Shown here piece by piece: positions 22,953-35,287 of a stretch of 64,000 bases of DNA. Location of the stretch: positions 28,086,001 through 28,150,000 of the forward strand of contig OU612065.1 of NCBI GenBank assembly GCA_914767715.1. The letters are read 5' to 3'. Made by a program: the position numbers and the translations under genes. Source of the stretch: Membranipora membranacea (lineage: Eukaryota; Bryozoa; Gymnolaemata; Cheilostomatida; Membraniporidae). How positions within the stretch are numbered: the first letter of the stretch is position 1; every line of letters begins with the position of its first letter. A model generated the notes under the pieces. The model saw nothing but the letters and a program-made list of their open reading frames with translations, had not been told where the DNA came from and ran no database searches.

Positions 22953-25900
22953 ATGGCAGCCCCCATGAAGCAAATTTTGAACAATCAGCTGTCTTCCAAA
23001 GTCCTCCTTGGTAGAAGCTTTACATTCCTTCATCAAAACCAAGGCAAGTTCCTGTGATATAAAAGACATAGGTGATGTCTCCATGTGAGATTGCCTTTAT
23101 TAGGCAATGTATCTGACCCCCGTTAATGTAGCCAAGTTTAGGGGTGAGACTCACCAGGGACTCACTGGTCACCTGACTGGAGTCAGTGGAGTGGCTTCCC
23201 TGCTGGGCCCACTTGCCTCACTAACCATTTATATATGACTGGCGAGCCAGGAGAACATAATAATGAGAAGGGAATGGACTGTTCTGCGTCATCACTAATC
23301 GAAACATTGCCATAACATAAACATATGTATATTATAGTATAGTTGTTATACATATATTAATTTATATATATATATATATATTTATGTATGTGAGTGTGCC
23401 ATGATATGTAGATACATAATAAGTGTGTTACAATTACATCAAGGAGTTAAAGACTTGGTTACGTGCAGAAGTGCATACGTAATACATACATGCAAGTTGG
23501 TAAATCTGGAGGTATACGCGGATGAAGTACTCAAAGCACTACTCTGCAGATGCCATCTACCCTCGTTGATCATAGATAAGCCTATTGATTATTCTAGGCT
23601 GAAACTCAAATATTCTTTTTTTTCCATATTATTATGGATTACTCATCCAACAAATGATATTGTTGAATTTATTCAACAGCCCTAACCACAGCGATAGGCG
23701 AGGGAAAGATATTGACTCGCTGCATACAAGCAGCGAAGGAAATGAGAAATTATATAGGTATATGGACTTTGGAGTAAGGCATCATTGTATCATATTCCAA
23801 AGAAAGCTTAAAAAAAGAAGGGAGCTGAAAAAAGAGAGATGGGATGGAGAAGAGAGGGACTCCTAAAGGCTGGGAGGCACCTGGCCAAATAGAGAGAAGT
23901 TCTTGTTATGTATGAAGAGCTTATACCCTAATTAATCTAATATTTATTGTCTATATATATGGATTCAAGATGTCCTGCATAACTCTTACATTAAAACCAA
24001 AGTCATCGTTTTAATAGCCGCTGACGTAATGGAACACCTGACAAAGTATATTTGTACCGGTTGTGATACACTCCATTTTTTGTGTCAGACATCAGGGTAT
24101 TCAAGTTTTACCCAGTAAGTCTGGAACTAGACAGTTTGACAAAAGTAGGAATGATGTTATGCATCATGTTGATTTATCATCTGTTGCATATTTTAGCACT
24201 CCAATTTTCAGCATGCATACGTCACCAGCAAGTTGTTACGGAGAAATATGGATCTGTACAAATGATAGCCATTAATCGACCAGAAAAAAGAAATGCAGTT
24301 GATCCTTCCACTGCTGAAGAACTGTACAAAGCCTTCAAACAATTTGAGAAGGATGAAACAATGACTGCTGCAGTGTTGTATGGAAAAGGTTGAGTTAAAC
24401 CTATGATGTCCTTCAACTTGCCAATAATATCCTCGCACATGAAAGACTACACACAGTCTCTAATGATTGACCCCAGTGCCTTATTCCCCTATAGGAAGCA
24501 TTAAAAATCCAGCTGACCGATAAACTGCAAATAAATCATCCTTGTTTACTCACTGAACTCATGAAAGGATCACATGGTTACTCGCTTTGTTCTTAGAAAG
24601 CGTTTTTGTCAAGAATAATAACATGTAAACTGGTTATTTTTTCCTGTTTTCTTCCTTTTGAGTGCCCTACAGGAAAAAAAATAATTCCAAACTGTGTGGG
24701 ACAGTTAAACGATGTTTAATTTTACCTGTTCATAATTTCCTGACTGGATATATCGCGAAAAATCTCCAGTCTCCAAATCAACAGAGTGTGTGCAAACTTT
24801 TACTGAAAAAAGGTTGCCTCCTTTGAATGGGCATTTTTTATGTGATCCTATTACTTATTATGTTTTTAATTATTCACTGACAGTGTCCTCCTTTGTGTTG
24901 CCAGGTGGGATGTTTTGCTCAGGCATGGATCTATCTGTTGTTGCTACAGCAAATGAAACAGGCTACATGGACTGGTGTGATGCTGAACAGAGAGGACCCA
25001 TGGTTGGAGATAGGATTGTGTAACAATTATTTCTATTTGCTGTTAGGGGATATATTCCTGTTACTGGTATATAGCCGTTGTATTGAAAGTGCTTTTCACA
25101 ATTTTCATTTTATCGTTGGGCCTTGATCACCTACTACCTATGAATAATCAACAACAGTCATATCATGTGTAGGGTCCGACACGATACCAGAGCAGTAAGC
25201 CTGTGATAGCTGCAGTAGAAGGGTATGCTGTAGCTGGTGGAATGGAGCTTGCCTTGTGGTGCGATATGAGAGTCATGGATGAATCTGCTGTCATGGGTAT
25301 ATTCTGCCGAAGATTTGGTTAGTGGAGGTAGTTCTATTACATTCATCAACCGCATTGCAACATGTGTCCATTGAGCGCAGTGGTTTTGATGAGCAATAAC
25401 ACTGTTGTTTTCAGTGGAGTTTGTAACTGTGTCATAAATGATAAGAAATAGCTGTACTATTAATAGTGTTGCTACAATGTACTCTTACATTACACTAAGT
25501 TTCCTCTAAATTAAAACCTAGGAGTACCTTTGATTGATGGTGGCACATTCAGACTTCCTGCCCTGATTGGACTATCACGAGCAATGGATCTTATACTGAC
25601 TGGCAGGGAAATAAAAGCTAAGGAGGCACTGGAGTGGGGACTAGCTAACAGAGTTTGTGACACTGGTTCAGGTATGATCACACCATACAAAATAACAGCA
25701 TGGTTCGTCACTCTTTTCAACAGTACATAAGTAGATTGAGTTTCACCTTTAAGAAGCATAGTTCAAATAGGAAGTTGGGATGTTTGTTTTAAACTCCAGA
25801 GTTTAAACATTTTGTTTGTGGGATTGTCTGTCCAATAAAACAGAGTGGACAACTCCTTAATAATGTTCTGATAATTTAATTAGTGGGCACCTTTTCTGGT

Positions 25901-26954
25901 TACACAGCCGTTGGTAGAGCAGTAAGCCTGGCAATGGAAATAAGTAAATTCCCTCAGATGTGTATGAAAACGGACAGAGCCTCAGCTTATTACGGGGCGT
26001 ACAGTGCAACAAGTTTTGAGGATGCTTTGAAGGCTGAATGGAACAGAGGCAAGCCGGTTGTTGAAGCTGAGGCTATTCATGGTAAGCCAATAACACCAAA
26101 CACCTAGTATACTCAGTATTCAATGATTTAAGGTATTGTGAAGTCTCAGCAAGATAACTGGTGAATATTATGCATCTGTAAAATATCCCGGTCATCATGT
26201 CGATTGAGATATTAAAAAGGGCATGTCCTTTGATGGAAATAGTAACCTTCCAAAGCATTTTCATTCCGACATGATAGCCATAGTACAGAATCAAGCACAT
26301 CAATAATGTCTTGAGTGTTTTCAGATTGGTCTTGCAAACAAATATTTGGTTCTGTCAGTTTTCCCGTAAACATGTTCTTTGCAAAGTTCCATAATTATCA
26401 GATAAGGTCGAGAAAGGGTCAAAGCATGCGGTCTGTAAACAGACAAAATCTGATGAATACAAGGAGATTATTGAAAGCAGTAATACAGTAAAGTCGAGTT
26501 ATACCTAGATTAATAACATTTTATCATGTGACATGAAGTCATTCAAACTCAAGATTTATCAGATCCTCACAGGGTTTTTTACGGAGAGTTGTGCCACTGT
26601 TCTAAGAGCAATTTAGCCAGCAGTAATGATCATGGTAGGAGTTTTTATGAAAATTAAGATTAGATCTGTTATCCAAATGCGTTCAAAGTTGACTTGTTTT
26701 GCTCTAAAGCCATATTGTTGGGTCAACAGATGCCTTTACTTTATATTCTGCCGTACATTTGGGTTCTGATAATTTCTTTAGTCCATATCACGGTGGTTTC
26801 TCTGCTGAGCTGATGTGAACATGATGTTTTGCTAACTGCTTGTTTATATTGTTTAAATTGTTTAGGTGCTGGAAGGTTTGTTTCTGGAGTTGGTAGACAT
26901 GGAAGCTATAATTTACAAAAGGTACAGAATGACAAAGATGGAGAGAATCAATAA
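22953..26954 (+). CDS. Crotonase / enoyl-CoA hydratase-isomerase family protein, probably mitochondrial
   Basis: Seven exons (22953-23043, 24212-24388, 24905-25002, 25173-25317, 25522-25671, 25908-26081, 26866-26954) give 307 residues. After a basic N-terminus (MAAPMKQILNN...), the crotonase fold shows NRPEKRNAVD, the oxyanion-hole stretch GGMFCSGMDL (90-99), and AVEGYAVAGGMELALWCDMR (136-155). Glu147 matches catalytic Glu144 of mammalian ECHS1. The position of ECHS1 Glu164 is Cys167, in FCRRFGVPLIDGGT, and Asp176 is close by. This FCRR-FGVPLIDGGT signature marks a subfamily shared with bacterial EchA-type proteins whose substrates I cannot name. A plain hydratase role is therefore doubtful. 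Intron 1 appears to use a GC donor. An AATAAA lies at 26971. Confidence 0.9.
23363..23381. repeat. (TA)n microsatellite
   Basis: A short pure TA run in intron 1 of the crotonase gene. Confidence 0.85.
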
Positions 26955-28005
26955 TCAATTGATGTTTCCCAATAAATCCCGGTTTAAAAGAGTTCATGCT
27001 CTGAGGCTCTAATGGTCTAAACACACTGATGGAGGTTGCAACCTAAGCGGGTCCTTGATGAGTTTTTATGTACACATCAATCTTCTGAGGATCAGCCGAG
27101 TCTTATATATTAGTAAGGTGATGTCATGCAATCAGTGATCAAACCTCCGAGGATCAGCTGAAGCTGCTCTCAGCATATATGTTAACAATGGTGACGTTGT
27201 ACAAACCTCTAAGGTTACAACCGCTAAGTTTGTTTTGACCATAACACTGGTAGCTCCCATCAGCAAGGAGCAAATGTGCCATATTATGTGTTAAGATTTT
27301 TTGAGGTGCTAAGCAGATATTTACAGACATTCTTAGTATTGTTATTTGACATCCCCTTGTACCATTTTGATAAAGCATGTGTTGCAATCGATGGCTGTTT
27401 TTGTATTAGAACATGCATCTAAATCAGACGTACAGCACCCTGTGTGTTTCTGGTTGGTTGTGAAATTTTCATGGCTCCATTTATTGGGACGCCAATAACA
27501 TTCAAACATGTTATATTTCTTATTATTAGCTTGATGACAAATTAATCTTATCCCGAAACAGACAGAGCATTTTCTATGACTTTCTATTGGCCATCATCTA
27601 TTACAAATTACAATACAGAACAATTCGAAGAAAAATACATCTCAGTGAGCATTAATTATATTATTATTCACATCTACCCCTAAGAAATGAGGGTTTATTC
27701 AAAAAATTGCATTGATATCTCCAAAAGTCAAACAGGCAATAAACTGTGTAATTAATCCATCTTAGATAATGGTAATATAGCTGTGTTTCATCAACTTTCT
27801 CAATATTGTATTTGGTAGCAGGCAATTATTTAACGTATAGCATTTCATAAGATGCATGAGGTATGGCATTGCCCCCCTGCCCCTACCACACGATCTGATA
27901 AGGTACGCTTTGTTTCTGATTCGTACTTGACAGACTGATCAATCTCAGGAGGTTTTGAGCATCATTAATAAATGACAATTGGTGTCAAAAGTAAACATTC
28001 GCCAC
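26955..28005. other. Convergent intergenic region
   Basis: This is the 3' flank of the crotonase gene (AATAAA at 26971-26976) facing the 3' end of the RagC/D gene. Between about 27027 and 27230 the phrase TCCGAGGATCAGC(T/C) and similar pieces recur, hinting at a small degraded repeat. No gene is seen. Confidence 0.5.
26971..26976 (+). other. Poly(A) signal of the crotonase gene
   Basis: A canonical AATAAA 17 bp after the stop codon, implying a very short 3' UTR if used. Confidence 0.55.
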
Positions 28006-31000
28006 TCAGGTTGCCTGACCATTCATATATCCATTGGTCATTGGTGGTGCTTCAAGGTACTTCACCGATTTTTTCTTTGACTGCTCCTTTAATTCAAAAA
28101 CTTCCTGGATTGCGTTCCGGAAGCAGTGAAAGTTGTAATCTATCAGACCTACAATCAAGTAAAATGAGATACATTGTATAATACTGAGAGTAATGAGATG
28201 TGAGTATGTGAAATTATGAGCAGGGTAAGCATAACCTTAAGACTATGACCAGGCAAAAGGTTTATTACATAGGTTTGCACAATTTGCATAACTGGAACTC
28301 GCTGAACAGAACATGATCAAACCAACACTGCACTAGCAGTCAAATTCCAGTGCCTCCATAGCATGAGAAAGATAACTAAGTCATGTTTGACATTTTACCC
28401 TGTTTATCAAAGCTCTCTTCTCTCAGTATACACACTAAAGCCAGACACCGGTTTACTTCTCGTAGATATAGTACTGTGCCATTATTCAGTTTAATCGTAG
28501 ATGAAGATTTGTTATCGAATGCAGTGGCTTCATCCTCTAAATTTCTGTATAACACATCATGGCACAGAGTCACATATGAATTATGAATTACAAAAACTGG
28601 GTTCATCACCAGAACAATACCAAATACGTTGTGAACAAGTTCATAGAATACCTCATCAGCATCTGATGAGTAAGTATGTACATGGAGGCTAGCATCAGTT
28701 TGCTCCAACGCTCAATAATTGTCGGTAAGCAATGTGCCCCATGATGATGATCTTTCAACAGCTTTATCGGTCAATACAATCAACCTTTAGTTCCCCGGTA
28801 GAGCTTATCATGAGTCAAATAATTTGTGAGAGAATAACTCCTTATTTAAATTGTATGAATATATGTGTTACCTGGTGTTACATACATTATACAATTATTG
28901 TCGGCAACAATATGCCCAGTCAAGGATCTCCATATGACCTATCTATGAATGTTACTCACCCATATATACATGACACATCTATAACTACGTCGATCATATC
29001 ACAACATAATTCATATGATTGCATGTCCACCGGCATACAGTCTGTTGCTATGTAGATCTTACTAACTACATCAAATAGGAATGCCTTCTCTATGCATGAG
29101 TTCTGTAAGTGAAAGACAAATTCACACTACATATGGCAATTTTATATTTCTGAGGTTTATATCAAATCTGTCCTGTTCATTTGAATAAAAAATTTGCGTA
29201 GTATGACAACCACATCTCGTGCAATAGATGATAGGTACCATCAACAGGCTACATATCTAAGTGTGTTTGTGTGTGTGATTGCGGAGAACAGATCATTTTA
29301 TTTCCACTTTGATCTTGAGCCGGCTTAATTTACCTGTATCAATATGTTGAGTAGATTCTCGAGAGCTGGTAATTGTGGGACTAGTTTCTGTACAACTTTG
29401 CTGAATGCCTCGAATATTGAATGGTCATATATACTTGTCAAGTAAAAACTGCAAAATAAATAGAACACATATTGAGAAAAAGAAAGAAAAAAAGGGGAAA
29501 AGGAAATGTTTGTCACTGAGATTGTCTTAGTAGTCACCAACACAGTTTTTTACGGAGTAAATTATGAGTAGGTCAGCCTGTAGACTGGGATTCAGTCCAA
29601 CAATTTCGAGTTATCTACTCAGGTTGGGTGTGTTGGTTTGGTTGTTGTCAAAAACCAAACATGAATAGACAACTCAACACAATGACAAACCAAAAATCAT
29701 CACCCGATCAAAAGTAAACCAAAATGCAAAATAGTGATACATGAGTAGATGGCACTTCATAAGCAATATATCATATAAAGCATATCCAACACAACCAATA
29801 ATACAGACAAGACCCAATTGTTGGCCTGAATCTAGATGCCTAGATCTAAAGTCAAATTATGAAAAGGCCATATAAGTAAACTAAGTGTTCTAAAACCATG
29901 TAACTTTGACCTCCAAACAAACTACAAGTCTCAATAGTCTCTCCCACCAGCATCCAAAATTTAGTATCAATCCTAAAAAGCTTGATTACCATTTTTGCAT
30001 TTAAACTATCACTATAAGCTGATGAACTATAGGGGGATTTATATACCCTGTAGTATACATATCGTTTAGAATGAGTAAAACATATTCAGCTAAACTGTTT
30101 CGTCGCAGTCAGTGGATTCTACACCCTACCTAAATGTGACATCAAGACCTGCATCTTGCAGGTCCTCATTGGCTCTTTGATGAATGTCTCTTTGTTTGTC
30201 CATCTTGTCATCGTCCGACAAACCATCAACTTTGTGAATGAATACCTCAAACTTGATGGAAGGATTCACTTTGTAGGCTCTAGTGGTAGTTTGTCTCAAT
30301 CGACTCAATGCTTCAATATAGTCATCCTAAAACAGTACAATAATTTAATTGAGTGACTCGTTGTATTTTTATCAACAAAATATCAAGCCTGTTGTATAAA
30401 GCGTACATGATGACTGCTTCGCACTAACAGTCATGTGTCACAATACATGCAGTCAATAGGGCGACAACTACCCAATATATGGCATTGCATTCCACCCTAC
30501 TACAATCTTAGAATATCATCATTTACTAAGATAACAGCTGATTAAGGTTCTCAAAAGGGCAAAGTACAGAAATCGGTACAAGCTTTGAAACACTTCCTGT
30601 AAATAGATACCGGTCTAAGTGCTACTGATCATGAGTTACGAACACTCATAGTTTTAGCTTCTCATTTGGCTTCGAAATATAGAGCAGCTTATATATAATA
30701 TAACTACATGAGTAAATTACACCTTGGAATCTCTTTTTAAAATTCAAAATTCTTGTGACATGAAAAATTATCAGCTATTCCTTACAGAAATACAACCGCT
30801 TTAGGGCTGAACTAACTTAAACCAACCTGTGCATCAATGACGAATATTAGAGCACCACAACCTCCAAATATGTACTCAGAGTCAAAAGTTTGGTCAAAAA
30901 AGTCAATCTGTCCTGGGAAATCCCATATTTGAAACTGTATAAATGAGTTATTACTAATATCTACAACGAGAGAAAAACAAGCACAGGTTACTGTATGACT

Positions 31001-31828
31001 GAAGCATAACCCTGTGTGATGTTTTTACTTAATATAGATTCTGAGTCAAAGGTGGACTCAAAGAAGTATAAGTTTCTCAAGTGTAAAACCTTTACCTATT
31101 TATTAATTATTAACTCAAACTCGGCCATTGAACTTTATGTGTAGTAATACTGTAGTGCCCCCCCCCCCACAGAGATGATTGATTGATAATATTTCTAATT
31201 ATATCACTAACTGTAAAAGTTGTGAAAAAAAGGAAGTCATAAGAGGACCTAACAAGAGTTGTGACCAGTTAGGATTTAGGCTCATAGTAACGCTAGCAAC
31301 GAACAACAGTCTAGTCTGCACCATCTAACTATATGACAATACCTTCTTTGACTATGTTTGGTGTGCTGTCGAGAAAGAGGGTCTCATTTGGTGACATTTT
31401 CGTAAAGACAACCTTCTGTATTGAGGATTTTCCGCTCCTGTAAACAGCAGCAAAATATTGCTGTATGAGCATAACAACACAAACAGCAAACATAGCAGTG
31501 ATACATAATACTCAGATCAAGAATCATGTCCAGGTTCTTAAAAGTTGAATAACAGATGCCGCTATGCGAGAATTTAATTATGGTAATAAGTGAGAAAAAA
31601 ATTAACATAAATCTACCATTTTGAGTGATACGGTATCACTGTCAAATAACCTTGCTATTATCAAGTGTACCTTTTTAAGCCCATCAACAATATTCTGGGT
31701 TTACTGTCTGAGGACACAGATGGATCGGGAAATGGATCATGGTCTGCATCTTCCTCCATTCCATAAGCTAGCTGTTTGGAAAATGATCCAACTCTGAAAG
31801 ACTCATCAGTATCTCGGTTATAGCTACT
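28006..31828 (-). CDS. RRAGC: Ras-related GTP-binding protein C/D (Rag GTPase), core exons
   Basis: Eight exons: 31671-31828, 31343-31437, 30827-30960, 30130-30326, 29334-29448, 28960-29102, 28399-28544 and 28006-28148. They encode the whole conserved protein: G1 loop GLKRSGKSS, WDFPGQ (G3), [11 protein letters not shown] (G4), and the C-terminal roadblock-type domain with [21 protein letters not shown] and [12 protein letters not shown]. The fit is to RagC/RagD rather than RagA/B. RagC/D pairs with RagA/B and recruits mTORC1 to lysosomes under amino-acid control. The 31671-31828 exon has no obvious start codon at the family position, though an internal ATG (YGMEED) exists. Its acceptor is in phase 0, matching the donor of the candidate first exon at 35180-35287. 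With that exon the protein would be 412 residues. Confidence 0.96.
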
Positions 31829-33187
31829 CTGTTACAGAAGGAAGGATCTTGCAGATTTACTTTAGGATAATGTCATGCAGCCTCATGAACAGTGGATCGT
31901 CAACCAAAAATAACTGTCTAGCATTTCAAGTTACCATTCAGATACAGAGCAGCAAGACCGCATTTTTCATAGGACTGGAAATGCGGCAGTCCTATGGCAA
32001 TTTTTTACTTTCTGTATGCTCACATTGTCGTATGAATATTTGATGGCAGTGGTCAGAATAAGAGTCAACTGTGGAAACCGTAGTCTGCATTCCTATTTTA
32101 TCGTATACCATCACTTGTAGCCTATGGTATTTTGACTTACCATTGTTTTTTTATTAGTAGAGGTACTAGCCTTACAAGTTGAAGATCATAATCTGTCCAA
32201 AAGAAGACGGTCTCTGCTACAATAAAAAAGACATTACATAGAGAGCTATAGAAGTAATGGTGGACACTAGCCCTGGCAGGCTTTCTGGGTTGGGTGGGAA
32301 TTGGGGACCCCCTCCCCCACCCACCCCAGACACCTGCCCAGGCTAAGTGAACACCATAATGATGATTGAGTTGAGAGCATGACATACTATGTTATTTGTT
32401 TGAGGAAAGATATTGCTATGATTGCCCGAGATGTAGAGGATATATGCATAGTTAGTTAACATGATACCATTCATTCATGTTTCTAAACATCCGGATAATT
32501 AGAAATTAAGTCTAGTTGATTTGAACAAAGAGCGCAGACAGATGAATAGACTGATATTGATAATACAATTTTACTCACCTCTTATTATTGTTAAATTCTG
32601 TTTACTGTAATGATGATACTTGGCCCAGAAAGCCAACTATCCTCACTGTTTTTGACTGGGCACAGCCTCCACAAGAGTATATATATATATGTATGTATGT
32701 ATACGTCTTCACTTGGCATCAATCAATTCTGATGATGGTGATACCGTTTTTTAGATTTTCTGATCCAAACCAGTCAAGTCCAAGGAGTCAAGTCCAAGGA
32801 GTGATTACTATTCAATAAATGAAATGAAACAGATTTGAGTCTCCTCTTTTCCACTCCCTGATAATGATCAAACTTTTGAGTACATTCGTTGAAACCTATT
32901 GTGCCTTCATACGCCTGTTGTATGATGACTTCACCTGATTCCTAGTTATTATTCCCTGCTAGAACTGTTCTCAACTCAACTAGTAGGTCTGTCAGTCAGC
33001 AAGAACGCAACATTTGGCAAATGTCCAAATTAGCAACTATTTCTAATGAGAGGGGGGTTATGTATGACCCCAAACTATTACATTGTCCAAATAATAAGGT
33101 CCATAGGTTGAATTATAGTCACATGATCATCTGATTCTAAGCTGAAATCAAAACATAGTTTTGCTTACTATTTCAGCAAAAAAAATG

Positions 33188-33290
33188 GGGTTCACTAAAA
33201 TGCGGAAATGCGGAATTTCTCTTGAAAGTACGCGTTAGCACGCGTGTTTCTCAGTTTTACGATGAAATGACTAAAATGCGGAAATTTGGA
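33188..33290. mobile_element. Terminal module GGGTTCACTAAAATGCGG, left orientation
   Basis: This starts GGGTTCACTAAAATGCGGAA, runs through a GC-rich centre (ACGCGTTAGCACGCGTG), and ends with a second ACTAAAATGCGGAAAT. The same layout appears inverted at 40163-40370, ending in TTAGTGAACCC. The two are either the ends of one 7.2-kb element or two separate MITE copies. Confidence 0.6.
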
Positions 33291-33629
33291 AAACACATTC
33301 TAATTGGTTAATTGAATCCCACCAAGCCAATCAGGGGTAGTCATCTCATTTTCTGCCTAATCCAAAACATGGTCAGGATTTTGGTTGATGCCTGGTGGTG
33401 TTCTTCATGAAGAAGCTCTGTAAAGCTGCATACTCTACTCTGCTAATGAAGACTATACTGCTGTAGTGTTTTCCTTTCCAGTCTCAGCAAGTTTCAGGTA
33501 ACAGTTTCCATCCTTGTGTAGTAGTAGCACTCACTAATTTAGCTAAATATTTCCAACGTTTGTATGTTTAAATAATAATAATCATCATTACTTACTTCAC
33601 TAACTAATCATTTCTTTTTCTACTTTACT

Positions 33630-33850
33630 CATGGGTCCCAGGGGCCCATTCCTATACCATAGGCCCTCTAGGCATCTGGAGTTACAAGCATGTCCAGTAT
33701 GGTTGATACTGGACATGCTTGTAACTCCAGATGCCTATGGGTATGGCCTATACCTTGCTTGGAAAGGACTAGGATGGGTGACCAATCCAATGTCCATGAT
33801 CATGATCATGGACATTGGCAAAGTATACATGCTTGTTTTGTAACTCCAGA
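33630..33850. mobile_element. Fold-back element related to the 12.6-kb MITE
   Basis: This contains a 31-bp perfect stem (33670-33700 with 33706-33736, 5-nt loop) and a 32-bp perfect palindrome (33787-33818), then GACATTGGCAAAGTATACAT. It shares CATGGG ends and the GACATTGGCAAAGTA subterminal block with the hAT-type MITE at 12569-13040, so it is probably a divergent or rearranged family member. Frames here are palindromic artefacts. Confidence 0.6.
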
Positions 33851-34036
33851 TGCCTATGACTTTACTGTAGGTAGTACTATTACTACTACTTCATCAGATT
33901 ACTAGTTACAAGTCTAGTAGCCTTCCCACTCACTGAACTAAACCAATACTCTGCTGTTATATACCAACACGTTACACTTACTCAAGTCAGTGCTGTATTG
34001 TGTGCTTAGATCAGGGACTGTGTGGAGGTTATGAGC

Positions 34037-34240
34037 ATGTATACTTTGCCATAGCCTGTCTTGACAAGCTTTTTTCGGCGCCCACCCTCCAACAAAGCTT
34101 TTCAAGACAGGCCAACTTTGCCAATGGACATCGGATTGGCGAAGTATACAATTACATGCTTGTAAGTTCTCCAGATGCGGATAGTCCCATGGTGCCCCTG
34201 GCCTGGGACTTACTTGCAAGCCTTATTTTACATTATATAT
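34037..34240. mobile_element. Related fold-back element with nested hairpin
   Basis: GTATACTTTGCCA at 34038 faces TGGCGAAGTATAC near 34137, and GCCTGGGACTTACTTG follows. These match the subterminal and terminal blocks of the MITE at 12569-13040. A separate hairpin element (34052-34113) has inserted between them. Confidence 0.5.
34052..34113. mobile_element. Miniature hairpin element (TCTTGACAAGCTTT family)
   Basis: TAGCCTGTCTTGACAAGC faces AAGCTTTTCAAGACAGGCC across a short loop. A cleaner copy lies at 44684-44736, and a half copy (AAAGCTTATCAAGACAGGC) is near 41686. Confidence 0.6.
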
Positions 34241-35179
34241 ATAAGCCTAGGTAGGAACTCAAGTCCATACCTAATCTTGTCAAGGTCTTGGTTGGTTTGG
34301 TGCGTTCAAACTAAACTTTTAACTTCAACTTGATCCAACCCCCTGCGTCACATGGCCCACAACATATTAACCCTGGGTTGTGATGAGTTGTGTGTGGATG
34401 TTATGGCCCTCGGGACATGGGACCTGTGTGTGGTTGCATTATACTCACTAACAGTACAACAGCACAACAATGAGTGACTTTAATTAATATTAATTCGATA
34501 TAAAAATGCCATTTATTTGTACTCATTTGAAACAACATGTGCTGTGCTTCAAAGGCTTCCTTGGTCAGTAGATCGCCTAACGCTCAGTTAATTCCTCTTA
34601 CATTGGTTGTTGGGGAATCAATGGGGACATATCCTTAAGCATTGTCCGTGTCGTAATTGATTTTGTACTCGACCACAGAAATATCAATGGTCAATGGAAT
34701 TCTCAAAATTTGTTTGCTCCTATAGCTATGTATGGGCATAATAACACTGCACCACACTACTGTTGCCAGCTACAAAATACCGATGTTTTTCCCCTAGCTT
34801 ACTTGCTGGTTTGATTAAGCACAGTTGCTGTAGCCTACATTAGAAGGTGTGATAAAAAAGTTATTGTTATGATGCGCATACAAATACACTTCATATCACA
34901 CCAAAATTGAGCTTTGGTTTGTTTATGCCATATGGCTAAATGAAAAAAAAAACTTAATCATATACTATACACCCCTCCTTCTTATGATCTCCACTTTAGA
35001 AAGCTGAAAGTAGTGAGGCTTGGTGGTTCTTAGAAATGTACATGTAGTTATATTCAGATTACTAGAGATTTGTCAATTTATCCATAGTATTGCTTCTAAA
35101 TGTATTACTTCTGAAGATCATAACCCACATTGCATTGAAAGAATATGCAGAAAAAAACAATGTGCAGTATGGATATTAC

Positions 35180-35287
35180 CTGGGCCTGTAAGTGCATGAT
35201 ATTTGCTTGTTGCAAGAAAAAAGGTTGTTTTCTCTTACTGGCGATGGTTTTACTGTGAGAAGAGCTATTGGTGGTCTTCATACTCAT
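35180..35287 (-). CDS. RRAGC: Putative first coding exon of the RagC/D gene
   Basis: An ATG-initiated frame of 36 codons (MSMKTTNSSSHSKTIASKRK...) ends in CAG followed by GTAATA, a plausible donor. Its phase 0 end joins in frame to the phase 0 acceptor at 31828, so the full model has 413 codons including the stop. N-termini of RagC/D proteins are poorly conserved, so homology cannot confirm it. The alternative is a start elsewhere in the roughly 3.35-kb intron or at the internal ATG. Confidence 0.4.

Noticed and set aside
32270-32345. G- and C-rich block as a gene start or CpG island
   Set aside because: It is a short imperfect inverted repeat (CCTGGCAGG / CCTGCCCAGG) around runs of G and C, with no nearby exon.
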